Assembly (NCBI RefSeq): GCF_002943755.1
Contig: NZ_MQUB01000001.1
Location: 1,104,501 to 1,168,500, forward strand
DNA length: 64,000 nucleotides
Origin: Aureitalea marina
Lineage (GTDB): Bacteria > Bacteroidota > Bacteroidia > Flavobacteriales > Flavobacteriaceae
Reading direction: 5' to 3'
Part shown: positions 52,407 through 62,455 of the stretch, in pieces
How positions within the stretch are numbered: position 1 is the first letter of the stretch
Layout: each line of letters opens with the position of its first letter
Made by a program: the position numbers and the translations under genes
Notes under the pieces: model-generated
The model's input: only the letters and a program-made list of their open reading frames with translations
Databases searched by the model: none
What the model was told of the DNA's origin: nothing

Positions 52407-53537
52407 ATGAAGATTGCAATCGTGTGTTACCCCACCTTTGGTGGTAGTGGAGTTGTAGCGACAGAATTGGGCATCGCCCTGGCCGATCACGGCCACGAGG
52501 TGCACTTTATCACCTACAAACAACCAGTCCGTCTGGAGTTGATCTCCCATAAAGTTCACTTTCACGAAGTACACGTTCCCCAATATCCCTTATTTAAATA
52601 TCAGCCCTACGAATTGGCGCTCAGCAGTAAGCTGGTGGATATGGTCAAGCTTTACGGAATCGAGTTATTGCACGTGCATTATGCCATTCCGCATGCCTAT
52701 GCGGGGTATATGGCCAAGAAGATGCTTGCCGAGGAAGGAATTCACATCCCAATGGTTACCACGCTTCACGGTACGGATATAACCCTGGTCGGTAATCATC
52801 CATTCTACAAGCCTGCGGTTACCTTTAGCATCAATAAGAGTGAGATGGTTACCTCCGTTTCTCAGAGTTTGAAGGACGACACCCTTAGACTCTTCGATAT
52901 CAAGAATGACATTCATGTGGTTCCCAACTTCATAGATCTAAGTAAGTACCAATATCAGTTCACCGAATGTCAAAGAGCACTGATGGCCGAGGAGAACGAA
53001 CGTATTATCACACACATCAGTAACTTCCGCCCGGTCAAAAGAATTATTGATATTATCGAGATCTTCGATAAGGTCAGGCAGCAATTACCTGCCAAATTAG
53101 TATTGGTTGGTGAGGGACCTGAAAAAGAACGAGCCGAACGGCTTTGCCAGCAAAAGGGTATCGTACAAATGGTACACTTCCTGGGGAATAGCGAAGAGGT
53201 GGATAAGATCCTATGTTTTAGCGACCTGTTCCTGTTACCTTCTGAAAAAGAGAGCTTTGGACTTGCGGCCCTAGAGGCCATGGCCAGCGGAGTTCCTGTG
53301 ATCTCGACCAATACAGGTGGTTTACCCGAAGTGAATAAGGATGGTATAAGCGGATACCTTAGCAATGTGGGCGATATTGAGGATATGGCGTCCAAAGCTG
53401 TTCATATTCTTCAGGAAGACGAGACTTTGGCACGATTTAAGCAGCAGGCCAGGGCAATAGCAACAAAATTTGAAACCAAAAACATCGTACCTTTGTACGA
53501 AGCTGTTTATGACAAAGCACTTTCTTATGTTTCGTAA
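52407..53537 (+). CDS. bshA: N-acetyl-alpha-D-glucosaminyl L-malate synthase BshA
   Basis: GT4 glycosyltransferase that joins UDP-GlcNAc and L-malate, the first step of bacillithiol synthesis, the low-molecular thiol used by many Bacteroidota and Firmicutes. The 376-residue protein has the family start MKIAIVCYPTFGGSGVVATE and the TLHGTDITLVG, VPNFID, LVGEGPEKE and PSEKESFGLAALEAMASGVP segments. bshB and bshC are not in the window. The gene overlaps the next one by 11 bases. Confidence 0.95.
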   Translation: MKIAIVCYPTFGGSGVVATELGIALADHGHEVHFITYKQPVRLELISHKVHFHEVHVPQYPLFKYQPYELALSSKLVDMVKLYGIELLHVHYAIPHAYAGYMAKKMLAEEGIHIPMVTTLHGTDITLVGNHPFYKPAVTFSINKSEMVTSVSQSLKDDTLRLFDIKNDIHVVPNFIDLSKYQYQFTECQRALMAEENERIITHISNFRPVKRIIDIIEIFDKVRQQLPAKLVLVGEGPEKERAERLCQQKGIVQMVHFLGNSEEVDKILCFSDLFLLPSEKESFGLAALEAMASGVPVISTNTGGLPEVNKDGISGYLSNVGDIEDMASKAVHILQEDETLARFKQQARAIATKFETKNIVPLYEAVYDKALSYVS

Positions 53538-53994
53538 CCTAACCTTATTATTCCTGGGATTGACCCTGTCTGTTCAGGCCCAGCAAATGTCCAACATGAA
53601 AAAAGGTGACCCGGTGGAATTCGAGGTCATTATGCAGGACGCTCAAAGTAACAACAAAAGGCAGGATTTTAGCCTGATCTCTTCCAGCAGTGACCTTTTA
53701 AAAGTGGTTGGAATGGCCAATATGGGCCGTGCCAAATCCTATAAACTACCACAGGTCGATTTTGCAAAGTATTCCATGGTTTTCATCAACCTGGGAGAGC
53801 AGAATTCCGGTGGTATAGAAGTTCATGTGAAAAAAGTGGTAGACACAGGATCCGAATGGATCGTCTATTACCAGATCGACAAACCGGGCGCTGACGAAAT
53901 GGCCACCACGGTCATGACCACTCCCTTCACTTTGGTACGTATTCCAAGACCTGGTAGCAAGGTGAGTTTCGAAGAGATTACTGCTCAGCGGTAG
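53527..53994 (+). CDS. PrcB-like secreted protein
   Basis: The start at 53527 gives a signal peptide (MFRNLTLLFLGLTLSVQAQQ) and overlaps bshA by 11 bases. The 155-residue mature part (SMVFINLGEQNSGGIEVHVK, TTVMTTPFTLVRIPRPGSKV) matches the PrcB C-terminal-type domain, which in Treponema binds a protease complex and elsewhere resembles protease inhibitors. The role here is unknown. Its end converges with the M19 peptidase gene. Confidence 0.8.
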   Translation: MFRNLTLLFLGLTLSVQAQQMSNMKKGDPVEFEVIMQDAQSNNKRQDFSLISSSSDLLKVVGMANMGRAKSYKLPQVDFAKYSMVFINLGEQNSGGIEVHVKKVVDTGSEWIVYYQIDKPGADEMATTVMTTPFTLVRIPRPGSKVSFEEITAQR

Positions 53995-54086
53995 TACATC
54001 CTGATAAATTCTTCGGCATTTAGATTACATACCCGGGAAACGATCTCCTGGGATGATATCCTATTGTAGTCCTTTAATCCATTGGA

Positions 54087-55436
54087 TTACCGGGCTAGAT
54101 AATCGTTGGCATGGTTCAGTAACTCCTCTTCCAGGTCCTTGATGTTGGTGGCGGTCCACAATCCGTTGATGGGATCGACTATGCCGTCAAAATCACTGCC
54201 AATACACTGTATACCCCAGGCGAATAGGTCGTTATGATCTAGTACCTCAGCCATATGCTCGATCTGCCTCCATACCAAGAGGGCTTTCCGGTTGAGCTGT
54301 TTCCGCTTATTGGGCCAAAAACGTTTGGATGCCTTGACCGCCTTTTTATTCCCTATTCTCCGCTCATCTAACTGAATGCCAAGTAATCCATTGGATCGGG
54401 CTATACGGACCACTTCCCGGTCAGAAAAGTTGATGCTCACCGGATTGAACCATTGCGTTCTGTTCGGATAGTCTGAACGTTGATCGGTCAGGCTTCGCCA
54501 ACCATTCACAGCACCATGACTCGCTACAATGGGGATGTCCTCATTGGGATACTCTTGATCCAAAAGTTGATAATAGGTTTGCCTAGAGGCAATACTCATA
54601 TGCTTGACATCGATCAGGATGCGTGCGCCAGACTGCTCGTTCAACATCTCTTTTAACACCTTCAGGCCAAGTGGGGTGAAATCCGCATCCAGGCCTCGGA
54701 TCTGATTTTCCTTGATCAGGGAAAGGCTAATACTTGGAGCGTGCCCGCAGAGTTCGTTGTAAAAGTGATGGGCAAAAGTCATGAATAATGGCCGGTGCTC
54801 CCAGGACTTGATGGCAGCGAGGTTTTCCATGACCTCATCTGGATCTGCTGTGTCCTGATCCATTTCCAATCCCGTATTCAACACATGAGCTCCCTCAATG
54901 CTTGTAACCAGGTTTATGATACGCTTATTGCCAACAGATAATCCTCTGTTGGTTTCTATCTCAGCAAAAGAACTCACCAGTCTGTAGGTATAAAAGATTC
55001 CATCGATCTTCACCACCTGGTTGTCCAATTGCTTATAATAATTCAGCTCATCCAGAAGGTCCTGGAAATAATCGCGATGTCTCAGTACATGATCGATCCG
55101 CTTTTGACTGATACCTGCTGCCAGGTTGACCAAGAGGTCGGTTAGTCCTTTCCAACCCAATATCCGGCGGCTGAGGAAATGTTTTTCAAAAGGGTAGAGG
55201 CTGATCACAACCAGATCCACATCTGCCTTGGCCAGGGTAGTCATATCGGTCTGGGTGAACTTAGTTAGGGTAACTAATCGGTTGACTAGTTTTTGGCCCA
55301 CATTGGGTTTCTTTTGACGCCAGATGGAATTGCGCTTGGATGGATCCAAGGGGTTTTGCCCGGTTGGAACATACTTAAAGCTTTTACCAAAACCCTTCAT
55401 CGCAGGATGGCAATGGATATCGACATATCTGCCCAT
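54087..55436 (-). CDS. M19-type (membrane dipeptidase) hydrolase, possible premature stop
   Basis: Predicted zinc dipeptidase/amidohydrolase of 449 residues starting MGRYVDIHCHPAMKGFGKSF; the start at 55436 is preferred because an earlier in-frame ATG runs into the neighbour. Metal-type residues are the HCHP pair, DVKHMS, ASHGAVNGW and IGSDFDGIVDPING. No signal peptide is seen. After the TAA at 54087-54089, the same frame continues as coding-like sequence, SNGLKDYNRISSQEIVSRVC and then NLNAEEFIRMYYR, to a TGA at 53985. The tail looks like the family's C-terminus, so the TAA may be a nonsense mutation or an error. Confidence 0.85.
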   Translation of the reverse strand: MGRYVDIHCHPAMKGFGKSFKYVPTGQNPLDPSKRNSIWRQKKPNVGQKLVNRLVTLTKFTQTDMTTLAKADVDLVVISLYPFEKHFLSRRILGWKGLTDLLVNLAAGISQKRIDHVLRHRDYFQDLLDELNYYKQLDNQVVKIDGIFYTYRLVSSFAEIETNRGLSVGNKRIINLVTSIEGAHVLNTGLEMDQDTADPDEVMENLAAIKSWEHRPLFMTFAHHFYNELCGHAPSISLSLIKENQIRGLDADFTPLGLKVLKEMLNEQSGARILIDVKHMSIASRQTYYQLLDQEYPNEDIPIVASHGAVNGWRSLTDQRSDYPNRTQWFNPVSINFSDREVVRIARSNGLLGIQLDERRIGNKKAVKASKRFWPNKRKQLNRKALLVWRQIEHMAEVLDHNDLFAWGIQCIGSDFDGIVDPINGLWTATNIKDLEEELLNHANDYLAR

Positions 55437-55440
55437 GATC

Positions 55441-55923
55441 TCAGAACTGATAGCGCAACCCGATTCCCAGATCCAGTTCCAGATCGTCCCGGTACTGTCC
55501 AAATCCGATCTCGGGGCGCATACTCAAAGATACGAGTAATGGGAAATCAAAATCGTACTCGATCCCTATGACTCCGGCTAAGAAGAAATAGACCTCATCG
55601 TCAAAGCTAACCATGGCTCCTTCGTCAATATCGACCACACCTACACCCAGTCCGGGTCCGGCATACCAATTGAACCGGCCATCAACATGCCATACCCATT
55701 GATGAAACCCGCTTAACTTGTAAAGGTCCGCCTGTGAATTCCCTGACCAACCCAAACCGACCTCCAACCGATTAGGTGCTCTCAGTGCGTGCTGATAATT
55801 GAGTTCAGTACCAAAGCCGTCACTATCTCCAAGGCGTACACCCAGGGCATTACGGGATTCTGTTTGCGCATAAAGCGGGAAAGTGACAAGGAACATCACT
55901 ATGAGAACAAGAATACGATGCAT
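55441..55923 (-). CDS. small outer-membrane protein
   Basis: The 160-residue protein has a signal peptide (MHRILVLIVMFLVTFPLYAQ), alternating strands and a C-terminal IGLRYQF, all typical of a small eight-stranded barrel. It resembles outer-membrane insertion signal or porin-like proteins of Bacteroidota. The function is unknown. The M19 gene starts 4 bp after its stop. Confidence 0.8.
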   Translation of the reverse strand: MHRILVLIVMFLVTFPLYAQTESRNALGVRLGDSDGFGTELNYQHALRAPNRLEVGLGWSGNSQADLYKLSGFHQWVWHVDGRFNWYAGPGLGVGVVDIDEGAMVSFDDEVYFFLAGVIGIEYDFDFPLLVSLSMRPEIGFGQYRDDLELDLGIGLRYQF

Positions 55924-56020
55924 AAACGTATTTTAGTTAAAAACGGCCGAGGTCAATAGCCTATTGTTTGAAGTTCAATTTGTACTTGTCTCCGATGGGC
56001 ATTAGTAATACCTTTAACCA

Positions 56021-58927
56021 ATGCAAGATGCCTTAATTGCACTAAAAGATTCCCTGACCGGCGAACTTCACTGGGACGAATTACATCAAATGATGTATGC
56101 CACAGATGCATCGGTCTACAGGAAGATACCCTTGGCGGTAGCCTATCCCAAAAACGCCCTAGACTTAAAGCTTTTGGTTGCTTTTGCATTAGATCACAAA
56201 ACATCACTGACGCCAAGAACAGCTGGGACATCCCTAGCTGGTCAGTGCGTTGGCGAAGGGATAATTGTGGACACCTCCAGATACATGAATAAGATTCTGG
56301 AATTGGACCTCAAAGAACGAAGGGTGCGCGTGCAACCCGGGGTTATCCGAGACGAACTCAATGATTACTTGAGGCCTCATGGCTTGTTCTTCGGTCCGAA
56401 TACCTCCACCTCGAGTCGCTGTATGATAGGCGGAATGGTGGGGAATAACTCCAGTGGCACCACCTCCATTCGTTACGGGGTTACAAGGGATAAAGTGATT
56501 GCCCTGAAGACTGTCCTCAGTGATGGTGGGGAATACGTCTTCCAGGAACTTGGACCGGAGGAAGTGGCAATCAAAATGAATACGGACGGACTTGAAGGTC
56601 GATTGTATAGCGGGATTCATCAATTGCTTAGCCCGGTTCAGGTCCGTGAGGAGATTAGACAGGAGTTTCCCAATCCCCAAATTCACCGAAGGAATACAGG
56701 CTATGCCATCGATAAACTCATCGATAGTAACCTATTCGAAACACAGGGCCGGAACCTCAATTTATGTGAGCTTTTGTGTGGGAGTGAAGGAACCCTTAGC
56801 CTGACCACAGAGATCACTTTGCAACTCGATCCATTAGCACCAGATCGGGTTCGTATGATCGCCGCTCATTACAATTCCTTGGAATTGGCCTTGAAGGACG
56901 TCCAATTAGCCATGAACCATCCTTTGCACACCTGTGAGTTAATGGATGATGTGATCCTGGATTGCACCAAGGGAAATACGCTCTACCAAGGGATGCGTGC
57001 CTTTGTTCAGGGAAATCCCAAGGCCATCCTTATGTTAGAGCTCAAGGCCGATACGGACAAGGAGGCTGACCGACTAGCTGGGGCTCTTGAAAAAGATCTG
57101 ATCCAATCTGCCAGTGCCTATCATCTTGCTACTTTGAAGGATGAGACCATAGATCACGCCCTGGAATTGCGAAAAGCTGGTCTGGGTCTCTTGGGTAATT
57201 TGATCGGGGATAAAAAGGCAGTGGCCTGTATTGAAGACACCGCTGTTACCTTGGAAGATCTTCCCGCTTTTATCGGTGAATTTACTCAGCTCATGGACCA
57301 TTACGGCCAAAAGGCGGTTTACTACGCCCATGCCGGCGCGGGCGAACTGCACCTTAGGCCTATACTGAACCTGAAAAAACAAAAGGATGTAGGCTTATTC
57401 AGTGAGATCACTTTGGAAGTGGCAAAACTGACCAAGAAATACAGGGGATCCTTCTCTGGTGAACACGGAGACGGGATCGTGAGGAGTTCGATGATCCCGC
57501 TCATGATAGGGGACAAGAACTACGAAGTCCTTAGACAGATCAAACAATTATTTGATCCAAATGGCATCTTCAACCCAGGCAAGATCATAGACCCTTGGCC
57601 TATGGACCTGGCCCTTCGTTACACACCGGAAAGGAAGGAACCTCAGATCAAAACCCTGATGAACTTTGATCCTGAGGGTGGGCTCTTGCGTCTTGCCGAA
57701 AAGTGTAACGGAAGTGGGGATTGCCGAAAGACAGCTCAGGCATCTGGGATGATGTGTCCCAGTTACAGGGCCACCCTGGACGAAAAAGATACCACACGGG
57801 CCAGGGCTAACGTGCTGAGGGAAGTTCTTACGGGCCTGGAAGAAGACAAACTACTTGCCTCGAACGAACTCCATGAGGCCATGCAACTTTGCTTGGGTTG
57901 TAAGGCCTGTCTTACAGAATGCCCCAGCACGGTCGATGTTGCCAGCGCACGCTCAGAATTCCTCTATCAATACCAGCAGGAGAAGGGCTACCGTCTAAAG
58001 GATAGGCTCATTGCGTATAGTAGTCGGGTTAACCGCATCGGTAGCAAGTGGCCCTCGTTAGTCAATTTCCTCTACGGCAATGAACTGTTTTCCGGGATGA
58101 TCAAACGAGTTGCTGGCATGGCTCCGGAAAGGACTCTTCCATTTCTTTCAAAGCCTTCCTTTGACCAATGGTATAAAAGATCGTCTAATAATCACCAAGG
58201 TGAAGGGCAATTGGTCATTTTGATTGTGGATGAGTTTTCCAATTACCTGGATGCTCATGTGGCCAAAGATGCGCTTAAACTGTTGGTTGGATTGGGTTAT
58301 TGTGTCCAGGTCATGTATATGGATAGCGCCAGGGCTTTGATCTCCAAAGGTTTCCTGGAACAGGCAAAGATCCAGGTAGATATGAACATAGCAGAATTAT
58401 CACCACACCTTCAGGAAGAAACACCAATTTTGGGCCTGGAACCCTCTGCCATTTTAGGATTTCGGGATGAATATAAACGCCTTGCAACCGACAGAGGACA
58501 AGCCTTGAGACTGGCAGACCAGGTTTTTTTAATAGAGGAATTCCTGGTGGATCAATTCCAAAAAGGTAAAATAAAATCGGATCAATTTACCCAAACACCG
58601 CAGTTGGTAAAAATCCACGTGCACTGTCATCAGAAATCCTTAAGCAACCAAAAGGTAACCTTCGATCTGTTGAATATCCCGATCAATTATAAGCCAACAC
58701 TAATTCCCTCCGGATGCTGTGGTATGGCGGGTAGTTTTGGGTTTGAAAAGGAGAACTATGCAATTTCCATGACGATCGCGGAACATAAATTATTACCATC
58801 CGTCCGCAAGCTGGAACCTAACACCCTCATTGCTGCCAATGGGACCAGTTGCCGCCATCAGATCAAGGATGGAGCAGGAGTGGAGGCTCTGCATCCAGTA
58901 AGCATATTGGTTAACGCCCTTATTTAG
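56021..58927 (+). CDS. FAD-linked oxidoreductase fused to Fe-S/CCG domain (GlcD-GlcF-like)
   Basis: Single-chain dehydrogenase of 968 residues, probably oxidising a 2-hydroxy acid such as D-lactate or glycolate and passing electrons to quinone. N-terminal FAD-binding_4 domain (about 35-265) contains LTPRTAGTSLAGQCVGEGII and the FAD loop GGMVGNNSSGTTSIRYG. A FAD-linked oxidase C-terminal domain (about 290-530) ends with HGDGIVRSSMIP and FNPGKIIDP. A ferredoxin domain follows with two cysteine sets, CNGSGDCRKTAQASGMMCPS and CLGCKACLTECPST, then a CCG region with HCHQKSL and SGCCGMAGSFG. In E. coli the corresponding parts are GlcD and GlcF. TACCTTTA lies 5 bp before the ATG, so the message may be almost leaderless. 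Confidence 0.94.
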   Translation: MQDALIALKDSLTGELHWDELHQMMYATDASVYRKIPLAVAYPKNALDLKLLVAFALDHKTSLTPRTAGTSLAGQCVGEGIIVDTSRYMNKILELDLKERRVRVQPGVIRDELNDYLRPHGLFFGPNTSTSSRCMIGGMVGNNSSGTTSIRYGVTRDKVIALKTVLSDGGEYVFQELGPEEVAIKMNTDGLEGRLYSGIHQLLSPVQVREEIRQEFPNPQIHRRNTGYAIDKLIDSNLFETQGRNLNLCELLCGSEGTLSLTTEITLQLDPLAPDRVRMIAAHYNSLELALKDVQLAMNHPLHTCELMDDVILDCTKGNTLYQGMRAFVQGNPKAILMLELKADTDKEADRLAGALEKDLIQSASAYHLATLKDETIDHALELRKAGLGLLGNLIGDKKAVACIEDTAVTLEDLPAFIGEFTQLMDHYGQKAVYYAHAGAGELHLRPILNLKKQKDVGLFSEITLEVAKLTKKYRGSFSGEHGDGIVRSSMIPLMIGDKNYEVLRQIKQLFDPNGIFNPGKIIDPWPMDLALRYTPERKEPQIKTLMNFDPEGGLLRLAEKCNGSGDCRKTAQASGMMCPSYRATLDEKDTTRARANVLREVLTGLEEDKLLASNELHEAMQLCLGCKACLTECPSTVDVASARSEFLYQYQQEKGYRLKDRLIAYSSRVNRIGSKWPSLVNFLYGNELFSGMIKRVAGMAPERTLPFLSKPSFDQWYKRSSNNHQGEGQLVILIVDEFSNYLDAHVAKDALKLLVGLGYCVQVMYMDSARALISKGFLEQAKIQVDMNIAELSPHLQEETPILGLEPSAILGFRDEYKRLATDRGQALRLADQVFLIEEFLVDQFQKGKIKSDQFTQTPQLVKIHVHCHQKSLSNQKVTFDLLNIPINYKPTLIPSGCCGMAGSFGFEKENYAISMTIAEHKLLPSVRKLEPNTLIAANGTSCRHQIKDGAGVEALHPVSILVNALI

Positions 58928-58934
58928 TGATGGA

Positions 58935-59777
58935 TTAGATTGGTCTTTGGAAGGCCGAGATCAAATTACCCAGATCATCTGGCAGAACAAGTGGATCTTC
59001 TTCTAGATGATTCAAGCGATGTCTTTCTGGGTTAAAGTGATATAAGCGCCATTGTTCGTTATTGTATTCCAGGGCTGTCAGATTCTCCACCCAATCGCCG
59101 CTGTTTAAATACAGGCAAGAGCCTTTTTCGTTCGTGACCTTACGGATCACAGGTTGATGGATGTGCCCGCAGATCACATAATCGAACTCATTGTCAATGG
59201 CGAGATCGCTAGCGGTCTTCTCGAAATTGCTGATAAATTTCACCGCCGATTTGACACTATTCTTGATCCGTTTTGAAAGCGAATAACGTTCTTTACCCAG
59301 TTTGCTCAGTCCTGCGTTGATAAATCGGTTGAATAGGATGAGTAGGTCATAACCCCACCCGCCTAATTTGGCGATCCACTTGGCGTGTTGGATGGATGCA
59401 TCAAAAACATCTCCATGAAAGAACCAGGCTTTCTTACCGTCCAGGTTCAGGACCAGCTTATCCATGATGCTGATATTCCCCATTTTGGTCCCTCCAAATC
59501 GCCTGAGTTTTTCGTCATGGTTACCGGTGATGTAATAAACCTTGGTGCCCTTGGTGGCCAGAGAAATAATCTTTTTGATGACCAAAAGATGAGCCTTTGG
59601 AAAATACCGTTTCCGAAACTGCCAGATATCGAAAATATCTCCGTTTAAGACCAATTTCTTGGGCCTAACCGAGTTCAGATAATGCAGTACTTCCTTGGCA
59701 TGGCACCCATAGGTCCCTAAGTGAATATCTGATAACACGACAAGTTCAACCTTGCGTTTCACAGGCAATGATTTCAC
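58935..59777 (-). CDS. LpxH-like metallophosphoesterase
   Basis: Calcineurin-type phosphatase of 280 residues, probably UDP-2,3-diacylglucosamine hydrolase-like, acting in lipid A synthesis. The five motifs are clear: SDIHLG, NGDIFD, TGNHDE, HGDVFD and GHIHQP. The size and an insert between the motifs (about 150-190, KLGKERYSLSKRIKNSVKSA) resemble the LpxH-family branch found in Bacteroidota. The substrate cannot be fixed from sequence. It converges with the FAD oxidoreductase and is divergent from aroC. Confidence 0.88.
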   Translation of the reverse strand: MKSLPVKRKVELVVLSDIHLGTYGCHAKEVLHYLNSVRPKKLVLNGDIFDIWQFRKRYFPKAHLLVIKKIISLATKGTKVYYITGNHDEKLRRFGGTKMGNISIMDKLVLNLDGKKAWFFHGDVFDASIQHAKWIAKLGGWGYDLLILFNRFINAGLSKLGKERYSLSKRIKNSVKSAVKFISNFEKTASDLAIDNEFDYVICGHIHQPVIRKVTNEKGSCLYLNSGDWVENLTALEYNNEQWRLYHFNPERHRLNHLEEDPLVLPDDLGNLISAFQRPI

Positions 59778-59910
59778 GCAAAGAACTTAAAATAAGACTG
59801 CTATGATTTTAACCCAGCGTTACGAATTGAACCTTTTAAGGTTACCAATTACTTGGAATATTTCGAAATCTTTAAGCCTGGGTATATTTTTTATATTCGG
59901 TCGGAAAAAT

Positions 59911-59918
59911 TACATTTG
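59911..59918 (+). promoter_or_regulatory. -7 promoter box of aroC
   Basis: TACATTTG, an exact TAnnTTTG, 15 bp before the aroC ATG, implying a very short leader. No TTTG -33 box is visible at the usual distance. Confidence 0.6.
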
Positions 59919-59932
59919 TTCAAAACCTGTCT

Positions 59933-60997
59933 ATGGCCGGGAATAGCTTTGGCAAAATCTTTAAATTGACCACATTTGGCGAATCCCACGGACCGGCCAT
60001 CGGAGGCATCATCGAGGGTTGTCCTGCCGGCCTGGACCTGGATATCGAGGCCATAGCGCATGAGATGGCACGCCGGAAACCAGGACAATCGGCCATAGTA
60101 ACCCAACGAAAAGAAGCGGATGCAGTAGAATTCCTCTCTGGGATATTTGAGGGGAAGACCACAGGGACTCCTATTGGTTTTGTGATCCACAATCAGGATC
60201 AAAAATCCAGGGATTATTCGCACATCAAGGATAGCTACAGACCTTCGCACGCGGATTACACCTACGACAAGAAATACGGCATACGGGACTATAGGGGCGG
60301 TGGACGTTCCTCAGCACGTGAAACTGCGTCCAGGGTGGTTGCAGGGGCAATAGCCAAGCAGATACTGAAGGATGTTCGGATCACAGCTTATGTCTCGGCT
60401 GTTGGTGAGTTAGAACTGGATCAAAACAGCATGCCCTTAGATTTTTCTGAGATCGAGAGGAACCCAGTTCGCACGGCCAATGCGGAAGCAGCCGCCAAAA
60501 TGGAGGACTATATTAGAAGTATCAGAAAACAAGGTGATACCGTTGGTGGGGTTATCAGTTGCTACATTGACGGGGTTCCCGTAGGACTCGGTGAGCCCGT
60601 TTTTGACAAGTTACACGCCCAATTAGGCAAGGCCATGTTATCCATCAATGCCGTCAAAGGATTTGAATACGGCAGTGGTTTTGCAGGAACCCGTTTAAAA
60701 GGAAGTCAGCACAATGATCTGTTCAACCCGGATGGCAGTACCCAGACCAATCTCAGTGGAGGGGTTCAAGGTGGTATATCCAACGGAGAACCCATTTACT
60801 TTAAGGTGGCCTTTAAACCCGTGGCGACGATCATGCAATCCCAACAAACCATCGATAAAGACGGAAATACTGTGGAGATGAAAGGAAAGGGGAGGCACGA
60901 TCCCTGTGTGGTGCCCAGAGCTGTCCCCATCGTTGAGGCCATGGCTGCTTTGACCCTTGTCGATTTCTGGTTAGAGGATCGCAGCGCTAAACTATAA
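59933..60997 (+). CDS. aroC: chorismate synthase
   Basis: Last enzyme of the shikimate pathway: 5-enolpyruvylshikimate-3-phosphate to chorismate, needing reduced FMN. At 354 residues it matches the family length. Conserved segments: [20 protein letters not shown] at the start, [20 protein letters not shown], and the terminal [20 protein letters not shown]. The ATG at 59933 is preceded by a perfect -7 box. The symporter gene follows after 11 bp. Confidence 0.97.
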   Translation: MAGNSFGKIFKLTTFGESHGPAIGGIIEGCPAGLDLDIEAIAHEMARRKPGQSAIVTQRKEADAVEFLSGIFEGKTTGTPIGFVIHNQDQKSRDYSHIKDSYRPSHADYTYDKKYGIRDYRGGGRSSARETASRVVAGAIAKQILKDVRITAYVSAVGELELDQNSMPLDFSEIERNPVRTANAEAAAKMEDYIRSIRKQGDTVGGVISCYIDGVPVGLGEPVFDKLHAQLGKAMLSINAVKGFEYGSGFAGTRLKGSQHNDLFNPDGSTQTNLSGGVQGGISNGEPIYFKVAFKPVATIMQSQQTIDKDGNTVEMKGKGRHDPCVVPRAVPIVEAMAALTLVDFWLEDRSAKL

Positions 60998-61008
60998 TTC
61001 AACTTCAG

Positions 61009-62334
61009 ATGAGAAAAATAGCATTACACTGGCAAATACTCATAGGCATGCTCCTAGGGCTGATCTTTGGTTTTGTCATGACCAATATTTCCGGAGGTAG
61101 AGACTTTGTGGTCAACTGGATAAATCCATTTGGAACCATCTTCGTCAAAATGTTGAAACTGATCGCCATTCCTCTGATCCTGGCTTCCCTGATCAAAGGG
61201 ATCTCGGATCTGAAGGACATTTCCAAATTCAGGGATATCGGCTTGAGAACCATCGCTATCTATGTGGTGACCACGGTCTGTGCCATTACCATCGGATTAC
61301 TTTTGGTCAATGTGGTGCAACCTGGAGATGGAATCTCCGAAGAGACCATCGCTAAACTGACGGACACTTATGCCGGAGATACGGGCGTACAGTCCAAGAT
61401 AGCGGAAGCCGGAAGGCAGAAGGAGAGCGGGCCATTACAGTTCCTGGTAGACATGGTCCCGGATAACGCCTTCAACGCCCTGAGCAACAATAGCCTGATG
61501 TTACAAGTGATCTTCTTTACCATCTTATTTGGGATCGCTATGTTGCTGATCGGAGAGAAGAATGCCAAACCGCTGAAAGATTTCTTCGATTCGCTGAACG
61601 ATGTAGTGCTCAAAATGGTCGACCTTATCATGCTCACCGCTCCTGTGGCGGTATTTGCTCTTTTGGCCAACGTCGTGGTTACCTCAGGTGATCCTGATCT
61701 CCTGGTAGCCCTTCTCAAATACTCCCTGACCGTTATAGTTGGTTTGATGCTAATGATCGTGTTCTACCTGATCGTAGTAGGGGTATACACCCGTAAAAAC
61801 CCATTTTGGTTCCTTACTCAGATTTCCCCGGCCCAGTTATTGGCCTTTTCAACCAGTTCCAGCGCAGCAACGCTCCCCGTGACCATGGAGCGGGTAGAAG
61901 AGCATATCGGTGTAGACAAAGAGGTTAGTAGTTTTGTACTTCCGGTTGGAGCCACCATCAATATGGACGGAACAAGCCTTTATCAAGGTGTCGCAGCCGT
62001 TTTCATCGCACAGGCCCTGGCTTTTGATTTAACCCTGGCTGATCAGTTGACCATTGTTCTTACCGCTTTATTAGCGTCAATTGGGTCTGCAGCTGTACCT
62101 GGAGCAGGTATGGTTATGCTGGTCATTGTCCTGGAGTCTATCGGATTCCCTGCGGACAGACTAGCCATCGGATTGGCGTTGATCTTCGCAGTAGACAGGC
62201 CGTTAGACATGTGTAGAACTGTAGTTAATGTGACCGGTGACGCCACGGTATCGATGATCGTTGCCAAATCAGTTGGCAAACTGGGCAAACCGCATGTCAA
62301 AGACTGGGACGAGCACTACCAGGAGGTAAAATAG
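61009..62334 (+). CDS. dicarboxylate/amino-acid:cation symporter (DAACS)
   Basis: Sodium- or proton-coupled transporter for C4-dicarboxylates or glutamate/aspartate, in the inner membrane. The 441-residue protein has about eight helices, with the family motifs SSSAATLPVTM (hairpin 1), NMDGTSLYQGVAAVFIAQ (helix 7) and VVNVTGDATVSMIV (helix 8). The order of the two hairpins is as in GltPh/EAAT. The substrate side residue that separates Asp/Glu from neutral amino acids cannot be read with confidence. It is 11 bp behind aroC. Confidence 0.94.
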   Translation: MRKIALHWQILIGMLLGLIFGFVMTNISGGRDFVVNWINPFGTIFVKMLKLIAIPLILASLIKGISDLKDISKFRDIGLRTIAIYVVTTVCAITIGLLLVNVVQPGDGISEETIAKLTDTYAGDTGVQSKIAEAGRQKESGPLQFLVDMVPDNAFNALSNNSLMLQVIFFTILFGIAMLLIGEKNAKPLKDFFDSLNDVVLKMVDLIMLTAPVAVFALLANVVVTSGDPDLLVALLKYSLTVIVGLMLMIVFYLIVVGVYTRKNPFWFLTQISPAQLLAFSTSSSAATLPVTMERVEEHIGVDKEVSSFVLPVGATINMDGTSLYQGVAAVFIAQALAFDLTLADQLTIVLTALLASIGSAAVPGAGMVMLVIVLESIGFPADRLAIGLALIFAVDRPLDMCRTVVNVTGDATVSMIVAKSVGKLGKPHVKDWDEHYQEVK

Positions 62335-62455
62335 TCATCGATATACTCAAATTGTAAGTCGATATTCCTTTTCGGTCAGTAGGATTTCCCAGAATTGGCC
62401 GGATTTGATATAACTTGTAACCACTTTCAATATACTCCCGCTAAATCGAAAAGCT

